Shown piece by piece: positions 16,722-25,699 of a DNA stretch of 64,000 bases. Below the pieces are notes generated by a model, which saw only the letters and a program-made list of their open reading frames with translations, did no database searches and had not been told where the DNA came from. The DNA comes from SZUA-442 sp963792405 (lineage in GTDB: Bacteria > Actinomycetota > Acidimicrobiia > Spongiisociales > UBA5794): contig CAWBVU010000006.1 in the NCBI GenBank assembly GCA_963792405.1, positions 1,240,001 through 1,304,000 of the forward strand, given 5' to 3'. Each line of letters begins with the position of its first letter. Within the stretch, counting starts at the first letter, position 1. A program made the position numbers and the translations under genes.

Positions 16722-17753
16722 GTGACCAGGTCGTTCGGATCGATAGCGCTCGCGCTCGCCCTCTGCGTGTCGGCCTGCGCCGCGGGAGAGGTCGGAGGGA
16801 GCGAGCCTCCCGAGACCACCGCCGCGACCACGATCGCGACCGTGACCGACCCCGGGGACCCGAGTGACACCCCGTCGACGACGGTCACCGACACCACCAC
16901 GTCCACGGTCGCGGAGGCGGAGGAGGAGGCCTCGTCCGAGTTCCGTGACCTCATGGCCGCAATGGCGACAGCGCCGGTCGTGTCCGCGCGCATCGAGGGA
17001 ACGACGGAGATCTTCGGCCTCGACACGGGAGCCGGGATCACCGATGCGTCCATCACGTTCGCCACCGCCTTCGACGCCGACACGGGTGACGGTTCGATCC
17101 TGATCGACCTCTCCTCGTTCGCGACCGTCTTCGACACGGGCGCCGACCCCGACGACCCCTTCGCGGGATTCGCCGCGGACATGGCCGGACCCATGGAGGT
17201 CCGCAAGGTCGGTGACCGCGCGTACGCCAGGGTCCCGCTGTTCGGTGCGCTCTTCGGCGTCGACACCGAGTGGCTGTCGATGCCTGCGGACGACGGTCAG
17301 GACTTCAGCTCGGGCTTCGAGGTCGTGCCGACGGATCCGTCGGCCGTCCTCGAGACGTATGAGGGCGCCGACGCCACGGTCGTCGATCTCGGCACCGAGA
17401 CCGTCAACGGGGTCGGAGCGACGCACTACCTCGTGACCTTCGACACGGCGGCGATGTTCGCACGCATGTCCGCGGAGGATCGAGCGCACCTCGAGGCATC
17501 GGGCATCCTCGCCCATGGCGTCGTCCCTCTCGACCTGTGGATCAGCGACGCAGGCCATCTCGTGCGCATGATCCTCGAGATCGACGGCTCCACGATCGAG
17601 AGCCCCGAGGGTGAGGGCTTCGAGGCGATGGTCGTGCGATACGACGCGTTCGACATCAACGGCGATGTGCGCATCGAGGCACCCCCCGCATCGGACGTGA
17701 CGGACGTCGAGTCCCTCGAGCTCGGCGACATGGGCTTCGACATCGACGGCTGA
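16722..17753 (+). CDS. Secreted lipoprotein, LppX/LprG-like
   Basis: A 343-residue lipoprotein. The signal sequence ends at a VSAC lipobox (C20), followed by a Thr/Ala/Glu-rich linker to about residue 70 and a beta-rich domain with VRKVGDRAYARVP and NGVGATHYLVTFD, elements seen in the LppX/LprAFG superfamily of lipid-carrying lipoproteins. The assignment to that fold is by pattern, not certain. The GTG start is supported by GAGGGAGGAAA a few bases upstream. It ends convergently ten bases from the Trm112 gene. Confidence 0.75.
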   Translation: MTRSFGSIALALALCVSACAAGEVGGSEPPETTAATTIATVTDPGDPSDTPSTTVTDTTTSTVAEAEEEASSEFRDLMAAMATAPVVSARIEGTTEIFGLDTGAGITDASITFATAFDADTGDGSILIDLSSFATVFDTGADPDDPFAGFAADMAGPMEVRKVGDRAYARVPLFGALFGVDTEWLSMPADDGQDFSSGFEVVPTDPSAVLETYEGADATVVDLGTETVNGVGATHYLVTFDTAAMFARMSAEDRAHLEASGILAHGVVPLDLWISDAGHLVRMILEIDGSTIESPEGEGFEAMVVRYDAFDINGDVRIEAPPASDVTDVESLELGDMGFDIDG

Positions 17754-17763
17754 GGGCCGCTGC

Positions 17764-17958
17764 CTACCCCGCGTTCGGGGGCGGGTCCGCCTCGTCGATG
17801 AGCATGACGGGGATGCCGTCGCGGACGGGATAGGCGCGGTGGCAGGAGGAGCAGACCAGGGCGGGTGGCTCCGGTCGCTCGCTGAGCTCGCCCGCACACG
17901 CGGGGCACTGCATGATGGCGAGCAGGTCCGGCGGCACGAGGCGCTGGTCGTGGGTCAT
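17764..17958 (-). CDS. Trm112-family zinc protein
   Basis: A 64-residue Trm112p-like protein. Two CxxC pairs (CPAC near 18-21 and CSSC near 36-39) form the zinc site and the C-terminal half YPVRDGIPVMLIDEA is the conserved signature. Family members activate methyltransferases; the partner here is unknown. The ATG overlaps the phosphomannomutase stop by four bases, so the two are co-translated. Confidence 0.9.
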   Translation of the reverse strand: MTHDQRLVPPDLLAIMQCPACAGELSERPEPPALVCSSCHRAYPVRDGIPVMLIDEADPPPNAG

Positions 17959-19295
17959 TCCGACTCCTCCTTCAGGATCTCTGCGATCTGCTCGACGAGC
18001 TCCTCGACCGCCTCATCGTCGGGTCCCTCCACGTTGAGGCGCAGCACCGGCTCGGTATTCGATGGCCTCAGGTTGAACCATCGGTCCCCGAGGTCGACGG
18101 TGAGGCCGTCGAGGCGGTCGGTCCTCCTGTCCGCGAACGCGTTCGCCACGGCCGTGTCCGCGGCTACCACGTCACGGACGGTGAAGTTCACCTCGCCGGA
18201 CTGCGCATACGGCTCGTAGCGCGACCGGAGCTCCGACAAGGGCACCCCGGCATCCGAGAGCACCCGCAGCAGGATCAGCATCGCCATGATGCCGCTGTCC
18301 GCCCGGAAGTTGTCCCGGAAGTAGTAGTGACCGGAGTGCTCGCCCCCGAAGACTGCACCGGTCTCCGCCATGACCTGTTTGATGTACGAGTGGCCCACCC
18401 GAGTGCGGACGGGGAGCCCACCTGCGGCCCGGATCGTTTCGGGGACCGCCCTCGAACAGATGAGGTTGTGGACGATCGCACTCCCGGGGTGCCGCTCGAG
18501 GTACCAGTCGGCGATGATGGCCGTCGTCGTGGAGCCCGGGAGCGGGACGCCGAGGTCGTCGATGAAGAAGGCGCGGTCCGCATCGCCGTCGAAGGCGACA
18601 CCGAGGTCGGCGCCGTCCCCGAGGACGAGGGCGGTGAGGTCACGGAGGTTCTCCGGCCGCAGGGGATCCGCGGGATGGTTGGGGAACGTCCCGTCGGGCT
18701 CGAGATAGAGCCCGATCAGGTTTGCGTCGATCCGTGTGAACACGTCCGGTAGGACCACTCCCACCATCCCGTTGCCACCGTCTGCGGCAACCGTGAGCCC
18801 TGAGATCCCCTGGGCGCCCGTCACGGCGATCACATGCTCGACGTAGCCGGAGAGGACGTCCTCCTCGACGACGTCGCCACGCTCGTCCGCCTCCTCCACA
18901 CCCGTCTCGGCCATTGTCTGCATGTCCCGCAGTCCGGTGTCACGTCCGATCGGTGCGGCGGCGGCGAGGCAGAACTTCAAGCCGTTGTACTGAGCGGGAT
19001 TGTGGGACGCGGTGATGACCACTCCGGGGAGCGACAAGGCCCCCGACGCGTAATAGAGCACGTCCGTCGGGATCTGCCCGATGAGGCGGACGCCGACACC
19101 CTGCCCGGTGATCCCGTCGATGAGGGCCTCACGGAGGGCAGGTGACGAGAGACGGCAGTCATAGCCGACGATCACCTCGTCGGTGGGGACGAACTCGGCG
19201 AAGGCTGCGCCGAGGCGCCTGGCTGCTTCCTCGTCGAACTCATCGGGGAAGACGCCGCGCACGTCGTAGGCCTTGACGATGTGTGAGAGATCCAT
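17955..19295 (-). CDS. Phosphomannomutase/phosphoglucomutase
   Basis: A 446-residue alpha-D-phosphohexomutase that isomerises mannose-6-P to mannose-1-P (and perhaps glucose phosphates). The phosphoserine loop is TASHNPAQYNG near residue 93-103, the magnesium loop is DGDADRAFF near 230, the sugar loop GEHSGHYYF near 319 and the phosphate loop RPSNTEP near 414, giving all four domains. A TAGACT -10 lies nine bases before the ATG. It feeds GDP-mannose synthesis with the cupin gene and the nearby glycosyltransferases. Confidence 0.95.
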   Translation of the reverse strand: MDLSHIVKAYDVRGVFPDEFDEEAARRLGAAFAEFVPTDEVIVGYDCRLSSPALREALIDGITGQGVGVRLIGQIPTDVLYYASGALSLPGVVITASHNPAQYNGLKFCLAAAAPIGRDTGLRDMQTMAETGVEEADERGDVVEEDVLSGYVEHVIAVTGAQGISGLTVAADGGNGMVGVVLPDVFTRIDANLIGLYLEPDGTFPNHPADPLRPENLRDLTALVLGDGADLGVAFDGDADRAFFIDDLGVPLPGSTTTAIIADWYLERHPGSAIVHNLICSRAVPETIRAAGGLPVRTRVGHSYIKQVMAETGAVFGGEHSGHYYFRDNFRADSGIMAMLILLRVLSDAGVPLSELRSRYEPYAQSGEVNFTVRDVVAADTAVANAFADRRTDRLDGLTVDLGDRWFNLRPSNTEPVLRLNVEGPDDEAVEELVEQIAEILKEESE

Positions 19296-19304
19296 CGGTC
19301 GCGC

Positions 19305-19310
19305 AGTCTA
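19305..19310 (-). promoter_or_regulatory. -10 box TAGACT of phosphomannomutase gene
   Basis: Minus-strand TAGACT ends nine bases before the ATG. The divergent glycosyltransferase gene has the same hexamer at the same distance, about 80 bases away. Confidence 0.5.
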
Positions 19311-19389
19311 CGGCCACGCCGTGCTGCACGCCGGTTCCGGTCACGCGGCCCGCGAGATGGCGCACAGTCCCCACCGCATGACGGGTTCC

Positions 19390-19395
19390 TAGACT
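19390..19395 (+). promoter_or_regulatory. -10 box TAGACT of glycosyltransferase gene
   Basis: TAGACT ends nine bases before the ATG at 19405, mirroring the promoter of the divergent phosphomannomutase gene. Confidence 0.5.
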
Positions 19396-19404
19396 GCCTC
19401 GTCC

Positions 19405-20124
19405 ATGAACGACCATCCGCACGTCGACGTCACGGTCGTCATCCCCGTCCACAACGAAGCCGCCTATCTTCCGCGCGCCCTGCCGATGCTCTTCGACGAC
19501 CTCGAAGGCGTGCCTGCCGACGTGCGAGTGATCATCGCGGAGAACGGGTCGACGGACGGGACCGCCGAGCTCGCGAGAGAGGCGATGGCCGTGTACCCGA
19601 CGCTCGACGTCCTCGAGCTCGAGACCCCGGACTACGGAGCCGCCATGCGCGCGGGCTTCCTCGCGGCGACGTCGGAATGGGTCGCGAACTTCGACATCGA
19701 CTACTTCTCCGGCGACTTCCTGACGCACGCGCTCGCCATGGCCGATCGGGCCGACATCGTGCTCGCCTCGAAGAGGGTTGCCGGCGCAGATGACCGCAGG
19801 GGGCTCGTGCGACGCACGGCCACATGGACGTTCAACCAGATCCTCAGGTTCGTCCTCGGCTCGGGCGTGAGCGACACCCACGGGATGAAGCTCGTGCGAC
19901 GATCCGTCGTTGACACCGTCGGACCCTCGGTGATCTCCACGACCGACCTCTTCGACACCGAACTCGTGGTGAGGGCCGAACGCGCCGGATACCGCATCGT
20001 CGAGCTCCCGGCGACTGTCGAGGAGCTCAGGGACACCAAATCGAGCCTCGTGTCGAGGGTCCCACGCACATTGCGAGGAGTGTGGTCGATACGCCGCTCA
20101 CTCCGACAGCCTCCCGAGCGGTAG
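19405..20124 (+). CDS. Family 2 glycosyltransferase
   Basis: A 239-residue GT-A fold enzyme. The nucleotide-sugar site VVIPVHNEAAYLPRAL (11-26), IIAENGSTDGT (about 43-53) and a degenerate DxD region (NFDIDYFSG) are present. It resembles polyprenyl-phosphate mannosyl/glucosyltransferases but lacks a membrane segment. GtrA and a large membrane protein of the sort that use polyprenyl-phosphate sugars lie next to it on the other strand, suggesting a shared envelope-glycan pathway. It ends convergently with gtrA. Confidence 0.9.
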   Translation: MNDHPHVDVTVVIPVHNEAAYLPRALPMLFDDLEGVPADVRVIIAENGSTDGTAELAREAMAVYPTLDVLELETPDYGAAMRAGFLAATSEWVANFDIDYFSGDFLTHALAMADRADIVLASKRVAGADDRRGLVRRTATWTFNQILRFVLGSGVSDTHGMKLVRRSVVDTVGPSVISTTDLFDTELVVRAERAGYRIVELPATVEELRDTKSSLVSRVPRTLRGVWSIRRSLRQPPER

Positions 20125-20169
20125 GGCGGATCGTCGCGGGACCGCAGGACGTCCCCACCGCCGGTGCCG

Positions 20170-20661
20170 TCAGGCTGCCTCGGAGGGCGCCGGTTCGACG
20201 GGGTCCACGCCGACCGACACGACGCTCCCTGCGCCGAGCGCCTTCGAGAACACGATGTCGCGGTACCCGGCGAGCTTGGGGAGGATCAGCATCCCCGCAG
20301 CCACCACCATCGCGGTGTTGTAGCCGAGCGTCGTGAGCGGTCCGAAGAGCGTCTCGGCGACCCACATGATCGCCACGGTCGCGACGTAGGCGACGACGTT
20401 CACAGCGAAGAACGACAACGTCTCCGCACCGGACACCCCGTTGTCCTTCAGGTCGAACGTCCAGCGGCGGTTGACGATGTAGGACATGAACGTGGTCAGC
20501 GCGAACGCCAGTGACACCGATGCGAACCAGGAAGCACCGAGGGCGAGGAACACATTGAAGAGGGAGAACGACACGACGGTGTTGGCCACCCCGACGATCC
20601 CCACCTTGATCGCCTGGAGCGCGGACGTGCGATTGGCGAAGCTCAGGAGGTAGCTCTTCAC
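20170..20661 (-). CDS. GtrA-family membrane protein
   Basis: A 163-residue protein with four predicted membrane spans beginning QAIKVGIVGVANTVVSFSLFN, the hallmark of GtrA, and NRRWTF near residue 66. GtrA-like proteins are thought to flip polyprenyl-phosphate sugars. The GTG start overlaps the stop of the upstream membrane-protein gene by four bases, so the two are coupled. The C-terminal 25 residues are a non-conserved tail. Confidence 0.88.
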   Translation of the reverse strand: MKSYLLSFANRTSALQAIKVGIVGVANTVVSFSLFNVFLALGASWFASVSLAFALTTFMSYIVNRRWTFDLKDNGVSGAETLSFFAVNVVAYVATVAIMWVAETLFGPLTTLGYNTAMVVAAGMLILPKLAGYRDIVFSKALGAGSVVSVGVDPVEPAPSEAA

Positions 20662-22919
20662 GTTCGTGCCTTGCTGCGCTTTCTGACCCGGATGACCCCG
20701 TAGACCGCCAGTCCGACCACGGAGGCGATCGTCAGGCCGATACCCACGATTTCGTCCCAGGTCCGGGAGAACTGAAGCGATACCTCGGTTGCGGTCGGTA
20801 CCACCAGCATCAGCGAGGGTGCGACCCGATGGACACCCTCCCCACCGTCGACCGTCCAGTTCGGGAAGTAGGACACCTTCACGAGGTGCGGGACACCGAC
20901 GGCCTCGGTCGTGAACGCGATCTCGTGATCGGCGAACGTCGTGACGGACACCTGCCCTGCCGGCTCGTACGGCCTCACGTCGACCAGGCGTTCGTCGACG
21001 GTCGTCACACGCCGCCACTCGGGCGGTCCGTCCTCCACGAGCCAGGTGTCGAGGTTGTCCACGTCGTCGTACCACTCGAGCGCGGCATCGACGAAGTCTC
21101 CCTCGCCCGCCCACACCACGGGCTCGGAGGTCGCCACGTCGATCAGGTCCGCCTCGGGAAGGGCGAAGATCGTCCACGGTGGCGCCTCCGCGAGCACCTC
21201 GAGTCCGTAGTCCTGCGCAGCGGTCCGCGCGGCCTCCGTGTACGAGACGTAGTAGGCAACGTCGTAGACCGCCAGGTGCTTGGTCGCCCTGTCGAAGTCC
21301 ATCCCCCGGTACTGGAGGCCCCGCACCGGATTCGAGGGGCGCTCCGACACCTCTGAGGCGTTGAGGAAGTGGAATGGCGTGGTCAGGGAGCTCTCGAAGA
21401 ACAGACCCTCCATCGAGGGGTGCCCCTCCGACCAGAACGGGAACAGCATGAGGGCCATGGGCGTGCCGTACTTGTTCATGTCGGAGTTCGCCTCCCACAT
21501 GATGCGGCCCGGTGGCAGGGCGTCGACGGTCTCCATGAGGTTCTCGTACTCCGGCCAATCCGCCTTGCCCTCATACCCCTCGTAGTTCCACTTCACCCAG
21601 CCCGGGAGATCGTGCATCGACAGGGCGGCGGCGCTGACCATCACCAGCACGGCGGCCGACACGGCGATGAGTGAGGCGCGGTGCCGGTCCTGGAACCTCC
21701 TGGCGATCGCGGCGGCACCGAGCCCGATGGCGAGACCGGCGAACGTGAACACGCCGAAGTACCAGTACGGCAGGAGCCGTGCGTTGTAGAGCATGGTGAA
21801 ATCGAGTTCGGCGATGAGGAAGTACCCGCCGAGGGGCCAGAGCGTCATCCAGAGCGCGATCCCGACGTGGTCGCGCCTCAGCAGCGTCCAGACGACGCCG
21901 ATGAGCGCCACGGCCAGCACGGGGACGAGCTCCCCGGGGATCGGCGAGCCTGGGTTCTGGTAGTTCCCGAGGATCGTCCGTACCGGTGCCCACCCCATGT
22001 CCGAGGTCATCCCCTCGAAGACCCGCACGCCGAGCGCCAGCGACCAGAAGGCGCTCAGGGCGAAGCCGACCGCATACGACGAGACGAGCCCGATGGCTCC
22101 CCTGAGGGAGCGCTTCCCCCGTTGCCGGTCGATCGCGAGGTGGATCAGCGGGGCGAGCAGGAGGGGCGCCGTCGTCACCACGGCGACGATCGTGGTGATG
22201 ATGTGGGCCATGGCGGTGAGCCCGAGGACCACGCCCGCCCACGGGTCGAAGGCCCGCCCACGGGCCACGTTGCGGACGGTCATCCCGATGAAGAGGATCG
22301 ACAGGGCGAAGGACCACGAGAACGAGAACTCGCCTGCGAGGGTCGACTTGATGTTCGCCCCGAAGATGGAGTAGCTCTCCATGAAGACGAACAGGGAGCC
22401 TCCGACACCCGCCACGGCGGCGACGAGTCTGGTGAATCCGAGGAAGCGGACGAAGAAGTAGGCGGCCGTCGGGAGGGCGACCAGTCCGGCGATGGTGACG
22501 AGCTTGAAGGCCACGCCGTACGGAAGCAACAGATCCAGGGCCACCGTCGCCAGTGCGGGGAGGGGGAAGTAGAAGTACAGGACCGGGAAACCCGCGTACC
22601 AGTCCATGGACCAACCGAGGATCCTGCCGGTCGGGAGGACCTCCTCCATGAGCACCTTGGGGAGCAGGACATGGGCACCCATATCGCCGCCCGTCGGCGT
22701 GTTTGCGACGAGCAGGTAGGGCAGGCGCCACAGGGACTGGCCGTCCCTGAGGATGGGGCCGAGCGCTCCGGACATCGTCAGGAGGATCAGGAGCGTCGGC
22801 ACGGCGATCATGGCGGCGACGAACCACTTCGAGACCGGGTCCCTGGGCGAGCGCACGGGCGGAGGCGGAGGGACGCGGGGGGCCTCTTCCGGGGCCTGGG
22901 GCGGGGCTGCGGCGGTCAC
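20658..22919 (-). CDS. Large multi-span membrane protein, 6-pyruvoyl-tetrahydropterin-synthase-related/GT-C-like
   Basis: A 753-residue polytopic protein. About ten spans occupy residues 35-440, with an early loop containing DMGAHVLLPKVLMEEVLPTG and DWYAGFPVLYFYFPLPALA, typical of the PTPS-related membrane family and reminiscent of GT-C glycosyltransferases with an acidic catalytic loop. An extracytoplasmic domain of about 280 residues follows, closed by a last span and a basic tail. A role in extracellular glycan transfer is inferred. GTG at 22919 is chosen because TACCCT ends eight bases upstream. Confidence 0.75.
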   Translation of the reverse strand: MTAAAPPQAPEEAPRVPPPPPVRSPRDPVSKWFVAAMIAVPTLLILLTMSGALGPILRDGQSLWRLPYLLVANTPTGGDMGAHVLLPKVLMEEVLPTGRILGWSMDWYAGFPVLYFYFPLPALATVALDLLLPYGVAFKLVTIAGLVALPTAAYFFVRFLGFTRLVAAVAGVGGSLFVFMESYSIFGANIKSTLAGEFSFSWSFALSILFIGMTVRNVARGRAFDPWAGVVLGLTAMAHIITTIVAVVTTAPLLLAPLIHLAIDRQRGKRSLRGAIGLVSSYAVGFALSAFWSLALGVRVFEGMTSDMGWAPVRTILGNYQNPGSPIPGELVPVLAVALIGVVWTLLRRDHVGIALWMTLWPLGGYFLIAELDFTMLYNARLLPYWYFGVFTFAGLAIGLGAAAIARRFQDRHRASLIAVSAAVLVMVSAAALSMHDLPGWVKWNYEGYEGKADWPEYENLMETVDALPPGRIMWEANSDMNKYGTPMALMLFPFWSEGHPSMEGLFFESSLTTPFHFLNASEVSERPSNPVRGLQYRGMDFDRATKHLAVYDVAYYVSYTEAARTAAQDYGLEVLAEAPPWTIFALPEADLIDVATSEPVVWAGEGDFVDAALEWYDDVDNLDTWLVEDGPPEWRRVTTVDERLVDVRPYEPAGQVSVTTFADHEIAFTTEAVGVPHLVKVSYFPNWTVDGGEGVHRVAPSLMLVVPTATEVSLQFSRTWDEIVGIGLTIASVVGLAVYGVIRVRKRSKART

Positions 22920-22927
22920 GGATCGAC

Positions 22928-22933
22928 AGGGTA
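22928..22933 (-). promoter_or_regulatory. -10 box TACCCT of membrane-protein gene
   Basis: Minus-strand TACCCT ends eight bases before the GTG at 22919, which decides the start of the membrane-protein gene. Confidence 0.4.
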
Positions 22934-22995
22934 CCCGGCGGCACACCATGTGCTCCGCGCTCGTCCTCGCGGGATCACCGGCGTTGGGAGGGAGG

Positions 22996-23187
22996 TCAGT
23001 CGCTCACGAGGTCGATGATGCCATCGACCCGGACGACCTCGCCCTTCTTGTCCCACCACTTCGCCTCGCACACATGGCACGAGTTGAAGATGACCTCCGA
23101 CCCGTCGGGCAGGGTCATCTCGATCTGGATGACCGACTCCTGTCCGCAGGTGGTGCAGACGAGTCCCTCTGGTGATGCCTTCCTCAC
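22996..23187 (-). CDS. Small zinc-ribbon-like protein
   Basis: A 63-residue protein with CTTC near residue 12-15 and CHVC near 38-41 in a beta-rich context, a likely four-cysteine zinc ribbon. I do not recognise a named family. The GTG start at 23187 has GAGGAGG eight bases upstream. It is followed downstream by the membrane-protein gene on the same strand. Confidence 0.7.
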   Translation of the reverse strand: MRKASPEGLVCTTCGQESVIQIEMTLPDGSEVIFNSCHVCEAKWWDKKGEVVRVDGIIDLVSD

Positions 23188-23248
23188 GGTGTCCTCCTCG
23201 AAAGGCCATCTTGCCCGGATGACCACGTAGAGTATTGAATGCGGCGCG

Positions 23249-23542
23249 TTAAGTGTCTAGTTCGCCCTCGTCCTCGGGGACGTCGTCGTAGCGTCCGAGG
23301 TACTTCGACCTCTGGCGTCCGTCCTCCATCCAGTACGCGTAGACGTAGGGACCGTGGGGGCAGGTCGAACACGATGGCTTCCCACATCGCACCATCTGCT
23401 TTCGGATCCGCACATCGGGACCGAGCTCGGGAAACGAGTGCCCGCGACGTTCGAGCCGTGCCCTGGTGAGCATGAACAGGCGCCGCAACTCGGGCTCATC
23501 CATCTCACGTACTGCCTCGAGCACTTCCCGATCGATCGGCAC
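23249..23542 (-). CDS. DUF6788-like small protein
   Basis: A 97-residue protein. The C-terminal half VRCGKPSCSTCPHGPYVYAY followed by KYLGRY resembles DUF6788, which carries a cysteine cluster and is often linked with transposase-like or DNA-associated proteins, but no such partner is here. The N-terminal half is helical (PIDREVLEAVREMDEPELRR). GTG at 23542 is preferred because GGAGGTGG lies just upstream. Next to DUF3499 on the same strand, with only a base between. Confidence 0.7.
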   Translation of the reverse strand: MPIDREVLEAVREMDEPELRRLFMLTRARLERRGHSFPELGPDVRIRKQMVRCGKPSCSTCPHGPYVYAYWMEDGRQRSKYLGRYDDVPEDEGELDT

Positions 23543-23543
23543 C

Positions 23544-23771
23544 TCAACCCACCTCCGAGGAGCCGAACAGCGACAGGTCGCCGCGGCGACGGTCGACGAG
23601 CGCCCATCCCCTGGGTGGTGTGAAGCGTGCCGCGTGGGCCTCGCACAGCACCATCCCCTCGAACCGCTCCTCGTCCCCGCGCGCGTCGTCGAGGTAGGCC
23701 TCTGCGCCAGCATGGTCATAGGTCAACAGACTGGTCCCACGGTGGGTGCAGCGGATGCAGGAGACGGTCAT
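23544..23771 (-). CDS. DUF3499 family protein
   Basis: A 75-residue protein with the actinobacterial DUF3499 pattern: SCIRCTHRGTSLLTYDH at the start, LCEAHAARFTPPRGWALVD in the middle. The C-R-C and C-x2-H residues could bind zinc. Function is unknown. The ATG lies nine bases after a TAGCTT box. Confidence 0.85.
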   Translation of the reverse strand: MTVSCIRCTHRGTSLLTYDHAGAEAYLDDARGDEERFEGMVLCEAHAARFTPPRGWALVDRRRGDLSLFGSSEVG

Positions 23772-23780
23772 GGTCGCCTC

Positions 23781-23786
23781 AAGCTA
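23781..23786 (-). promoter_or_regulatory. -10 box TAGCTT of DUF3499 gene
   Basis: Minus-strand TAGCTT ends nine bases before the ATG at 23771. Confidence 0.45.
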
Positions 23787-23829
23787 GACACCCCGTGGAT
23801 CCCAACACGGCATTTCGCCATCGAGGACG

Positions 23830-24219
23830 TCACGCCCGCGCGATTCCCGCCTGCGCCACGGCGCGGGCCAGGGTGCGCGCGTTCGGGACGCCAGCGAGCA
23901 CCTCGACCGCTCGGCCTCCGTCGTCGATGACGACGATCACGGGCACGGCCACCACGCCCCACGCGTCGAAGCGCTGCGGCTCGAGCTCACTCGTGACCTC
24001 CCTGAACGGTATGTGCAGCTGCTCGAGACGGGCGATGGCCTCCTTGCACGTCGGGCACGTCGTGGAGGTGAACACGACGACGCCCGGACGCGAACCCTCC
24101 TCCCCCACGTGGATCCGCGGGTGGGGAGGACGGCGGACACGTCCGATCACCCATGCAGCCGATGCAGCCACGACGACCACGACGACCACGACGAGCAGCC
24201 TGCCGACGACATCGGTCAT
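23830..24219 (-). CDS. Membrane-anchored thioredoxin-like protein
   Basis: A 129-residue protein with an N-terminal membrane span (about 5-26) and a thioredoxin/glutaredoxin-like domain. The redox pair is CPTC in VVVFTSTTCPTCKEAI (about 54-57), and VAVPVIVVID carries the cis-proline. The domain could act on envelope thiols if it faces outward; topology is ambiguous. It follows the DUF5719 gene by 37 bases on the same strand. Confidence 0.8.
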   Translation of the reverse strand: MTDVVGRLLVVVVVVVVAASAAWVIGRVRRPPHPRIHVGEEGSRPGVVVFTSTTCPTCKEAIARLEQLHIPFREVTSELEPQRFDAWGVVAVPVIVVIDDGGRAVEVLAGVPNARTLARAVAQAGIARA

Positions 24220-24256
24220 CGACGCGCCGGTCCCGTGCAGCGACGCCGTCGAACGC

Positions 24257-25699
24257 TCACGACGCGGGGATCCCGGCGGCGATCGCAACGCCACGGGGAC
24301 CGGAGATCGCCCAGGCGACGGAGACCGGGAGGTCGGAGGTGACGATGTACCCGTAGTACCCGATCCCCGGATCGACGGGAACACCCAGGATCGACTCGGC
24401 CGGTACGACGACCGCGACCCCCGTCCCGTAGTCGGCATCGCCGAGCGGGGCGTACGTCACGGACGCATCCTCCGTCCCCGTGTTCATGATCCACAGCGTG
24501 GTGGCGGAGTCGGGGAGTGTGTCGAGGGGGACGATCCATTCGGATGCGGGGCGCGGAGATCCCACGGTCCCCGCGAGTCCCTTCACGAAGACCTCCTCGG
24601 CGGGGGGCGCCGTCGAGTCGGTCGTGGCCTCGCTCGTCGTGGTCTCCTCGGTCGTGGGCGTCTCATCGTCGAACTCGCCAACGGCGCCCTCGGGTGCGAC
24701 GACGGCGATCGCCGTCGCCGCGATCGGGGCGGTCGCTCGAACGCGGACGCCGAACGGCGCCGCGGCGAGGTCCGACAGCGGTATCAGCGCCGGTGCCGAC
24801 GAGTCGATCGTGATCTCCCTGGCGTTCCTGATGGCGCCACCCTCGCCCACGATGTCGAGGGTGACGACGATCGCGTCGTCGCCCGCGGACATCACGGCGA
24901 TGAAGGGCTCGAGTCCCTCGGACGTCACGATGGGGAAGTCCCAGGTCTCCGAGGGTCCGGTGCCGGGCCACATGCCCTCCCCCCGCTCGTCGGAGCGCAC
25001 GAGGGCCGGGATCACCAGGCCCTTCGTCGCGGTGATGGAGAACGCGAGCTCGTCACGGAACGGGAGGAACGGCTCGAGATCGAGCGTCGTCCAGGAGCGA
25101 CCTGCGACGTCGATCGCATCGAAGTCGGGCACGAGATCGAGCGCGAACTCCGACCAGGCGGTGATCGACACCTCGGCATCGTCCGCAAACGGGTTGAAGA
25201 GTCGGAGGCGGGTCGTCGTCCCCGTCTTGGTGGACCCACCGGTGAGGTACCAGATCTTGGGGACCGATGCGACGCACTGGTCCGCCGTGATGAACCCGTC
25301 CGAGTACAGCATCACCGACGCCGCTGCCGGACCGTTCGAGATCTCCACGGTGGCAGGTGACTCACCGACCCTCAGGATCGTGCCGGTCGACACCGCAGCG
25401 GCACCGGGACCAACGATGGAGACGTCCAGGGTGGAGGGCGCCTCGTTCGCCACCGGGTCCAGCAGCGTGAGCCCCACATCGACGTCGGGCTCCGTCACGA
25501 CGATGACGTCGGTGTCGACGACATCGCCCGCCTCGACCCACGGGCAGTACCACACCGTCGGTGACGCGACCGCGCCGCTGCCGGGGTCCGCCCCACCGAC
25601 TTCACCCCACTCTGGCGCAGCGGGAGGTTCCCCTGGCACCTGCATGAGGCCGACGACGCCGATGAGGCCCGCGAGCAGGAGCAAGACGGCACGTCTCAC
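24257..25699 (-). CDS. DUF5719-family exported protein
   Basis: A 480-residue protein with a signal peptide (about 1-22) and a beta-rich extracytoplasmic body, including a Thr/Ser/Glu-rich linker (about 350-375). It fits DUF5719, an actinobacterial family often encoded next to the large glycosyltransferase-membrane protein found here. Two cysteines, one in TVWYCPW near residue 50 and one in ITADQCV, might form a disulphide. The GTG overlaps the preceding stop by four bases. Function unknown; an accessory to the adjacent glycosyltransferase is inferred. Confidence 0.8.
   Translation of the reverse strand: MRRAVLLLLAGLIGVVGLMQVPGEPPAAPEWGEVGGADPGSGAVASPTVWYCPWVEAGDVVDTDVIVVTEPDVDVGLTLLDPVANEAPSTLDVSIVGPGAAAVSTGTILRVGESPATVEISNGPAAASVMLYSDGFITADQCVASVPKIWYLTGGSTKTGTTTRLRLFNPFADDAEVSITAWSEFALDLVPDFDAIDVAGRSWTTLDLEPFLPFRDELAFSITATKGLVIPALVRSDERGEGMWPGTGPSETWDFPIVTSEGLEPFIAVMSAGDDAIVVTLDIVGEGGAIRNAREITIDSSAPALIPLSDLAAAPFGVRVRATAPIAATAIAVVAPEGAVGEFDDETPTTEETTTSEATTDSTAPPAEEVFVKGLAGTVGSPRPASEWIVPLDTLPDSATTLWIMNTGTEDASVTYAPLGDADYGTGVAVVVPAESILGVPVDPGIGYYGYIVTSDLPVSVAWAISGPRGVAIAAGIPAS

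Noticed and set aside
23249..23542. Transposon remnant suggested by DUF6788-like protein
   Set aside because: No transposase fragment, terminal repeats or target duplication nearby, and base composition matches neighbours.
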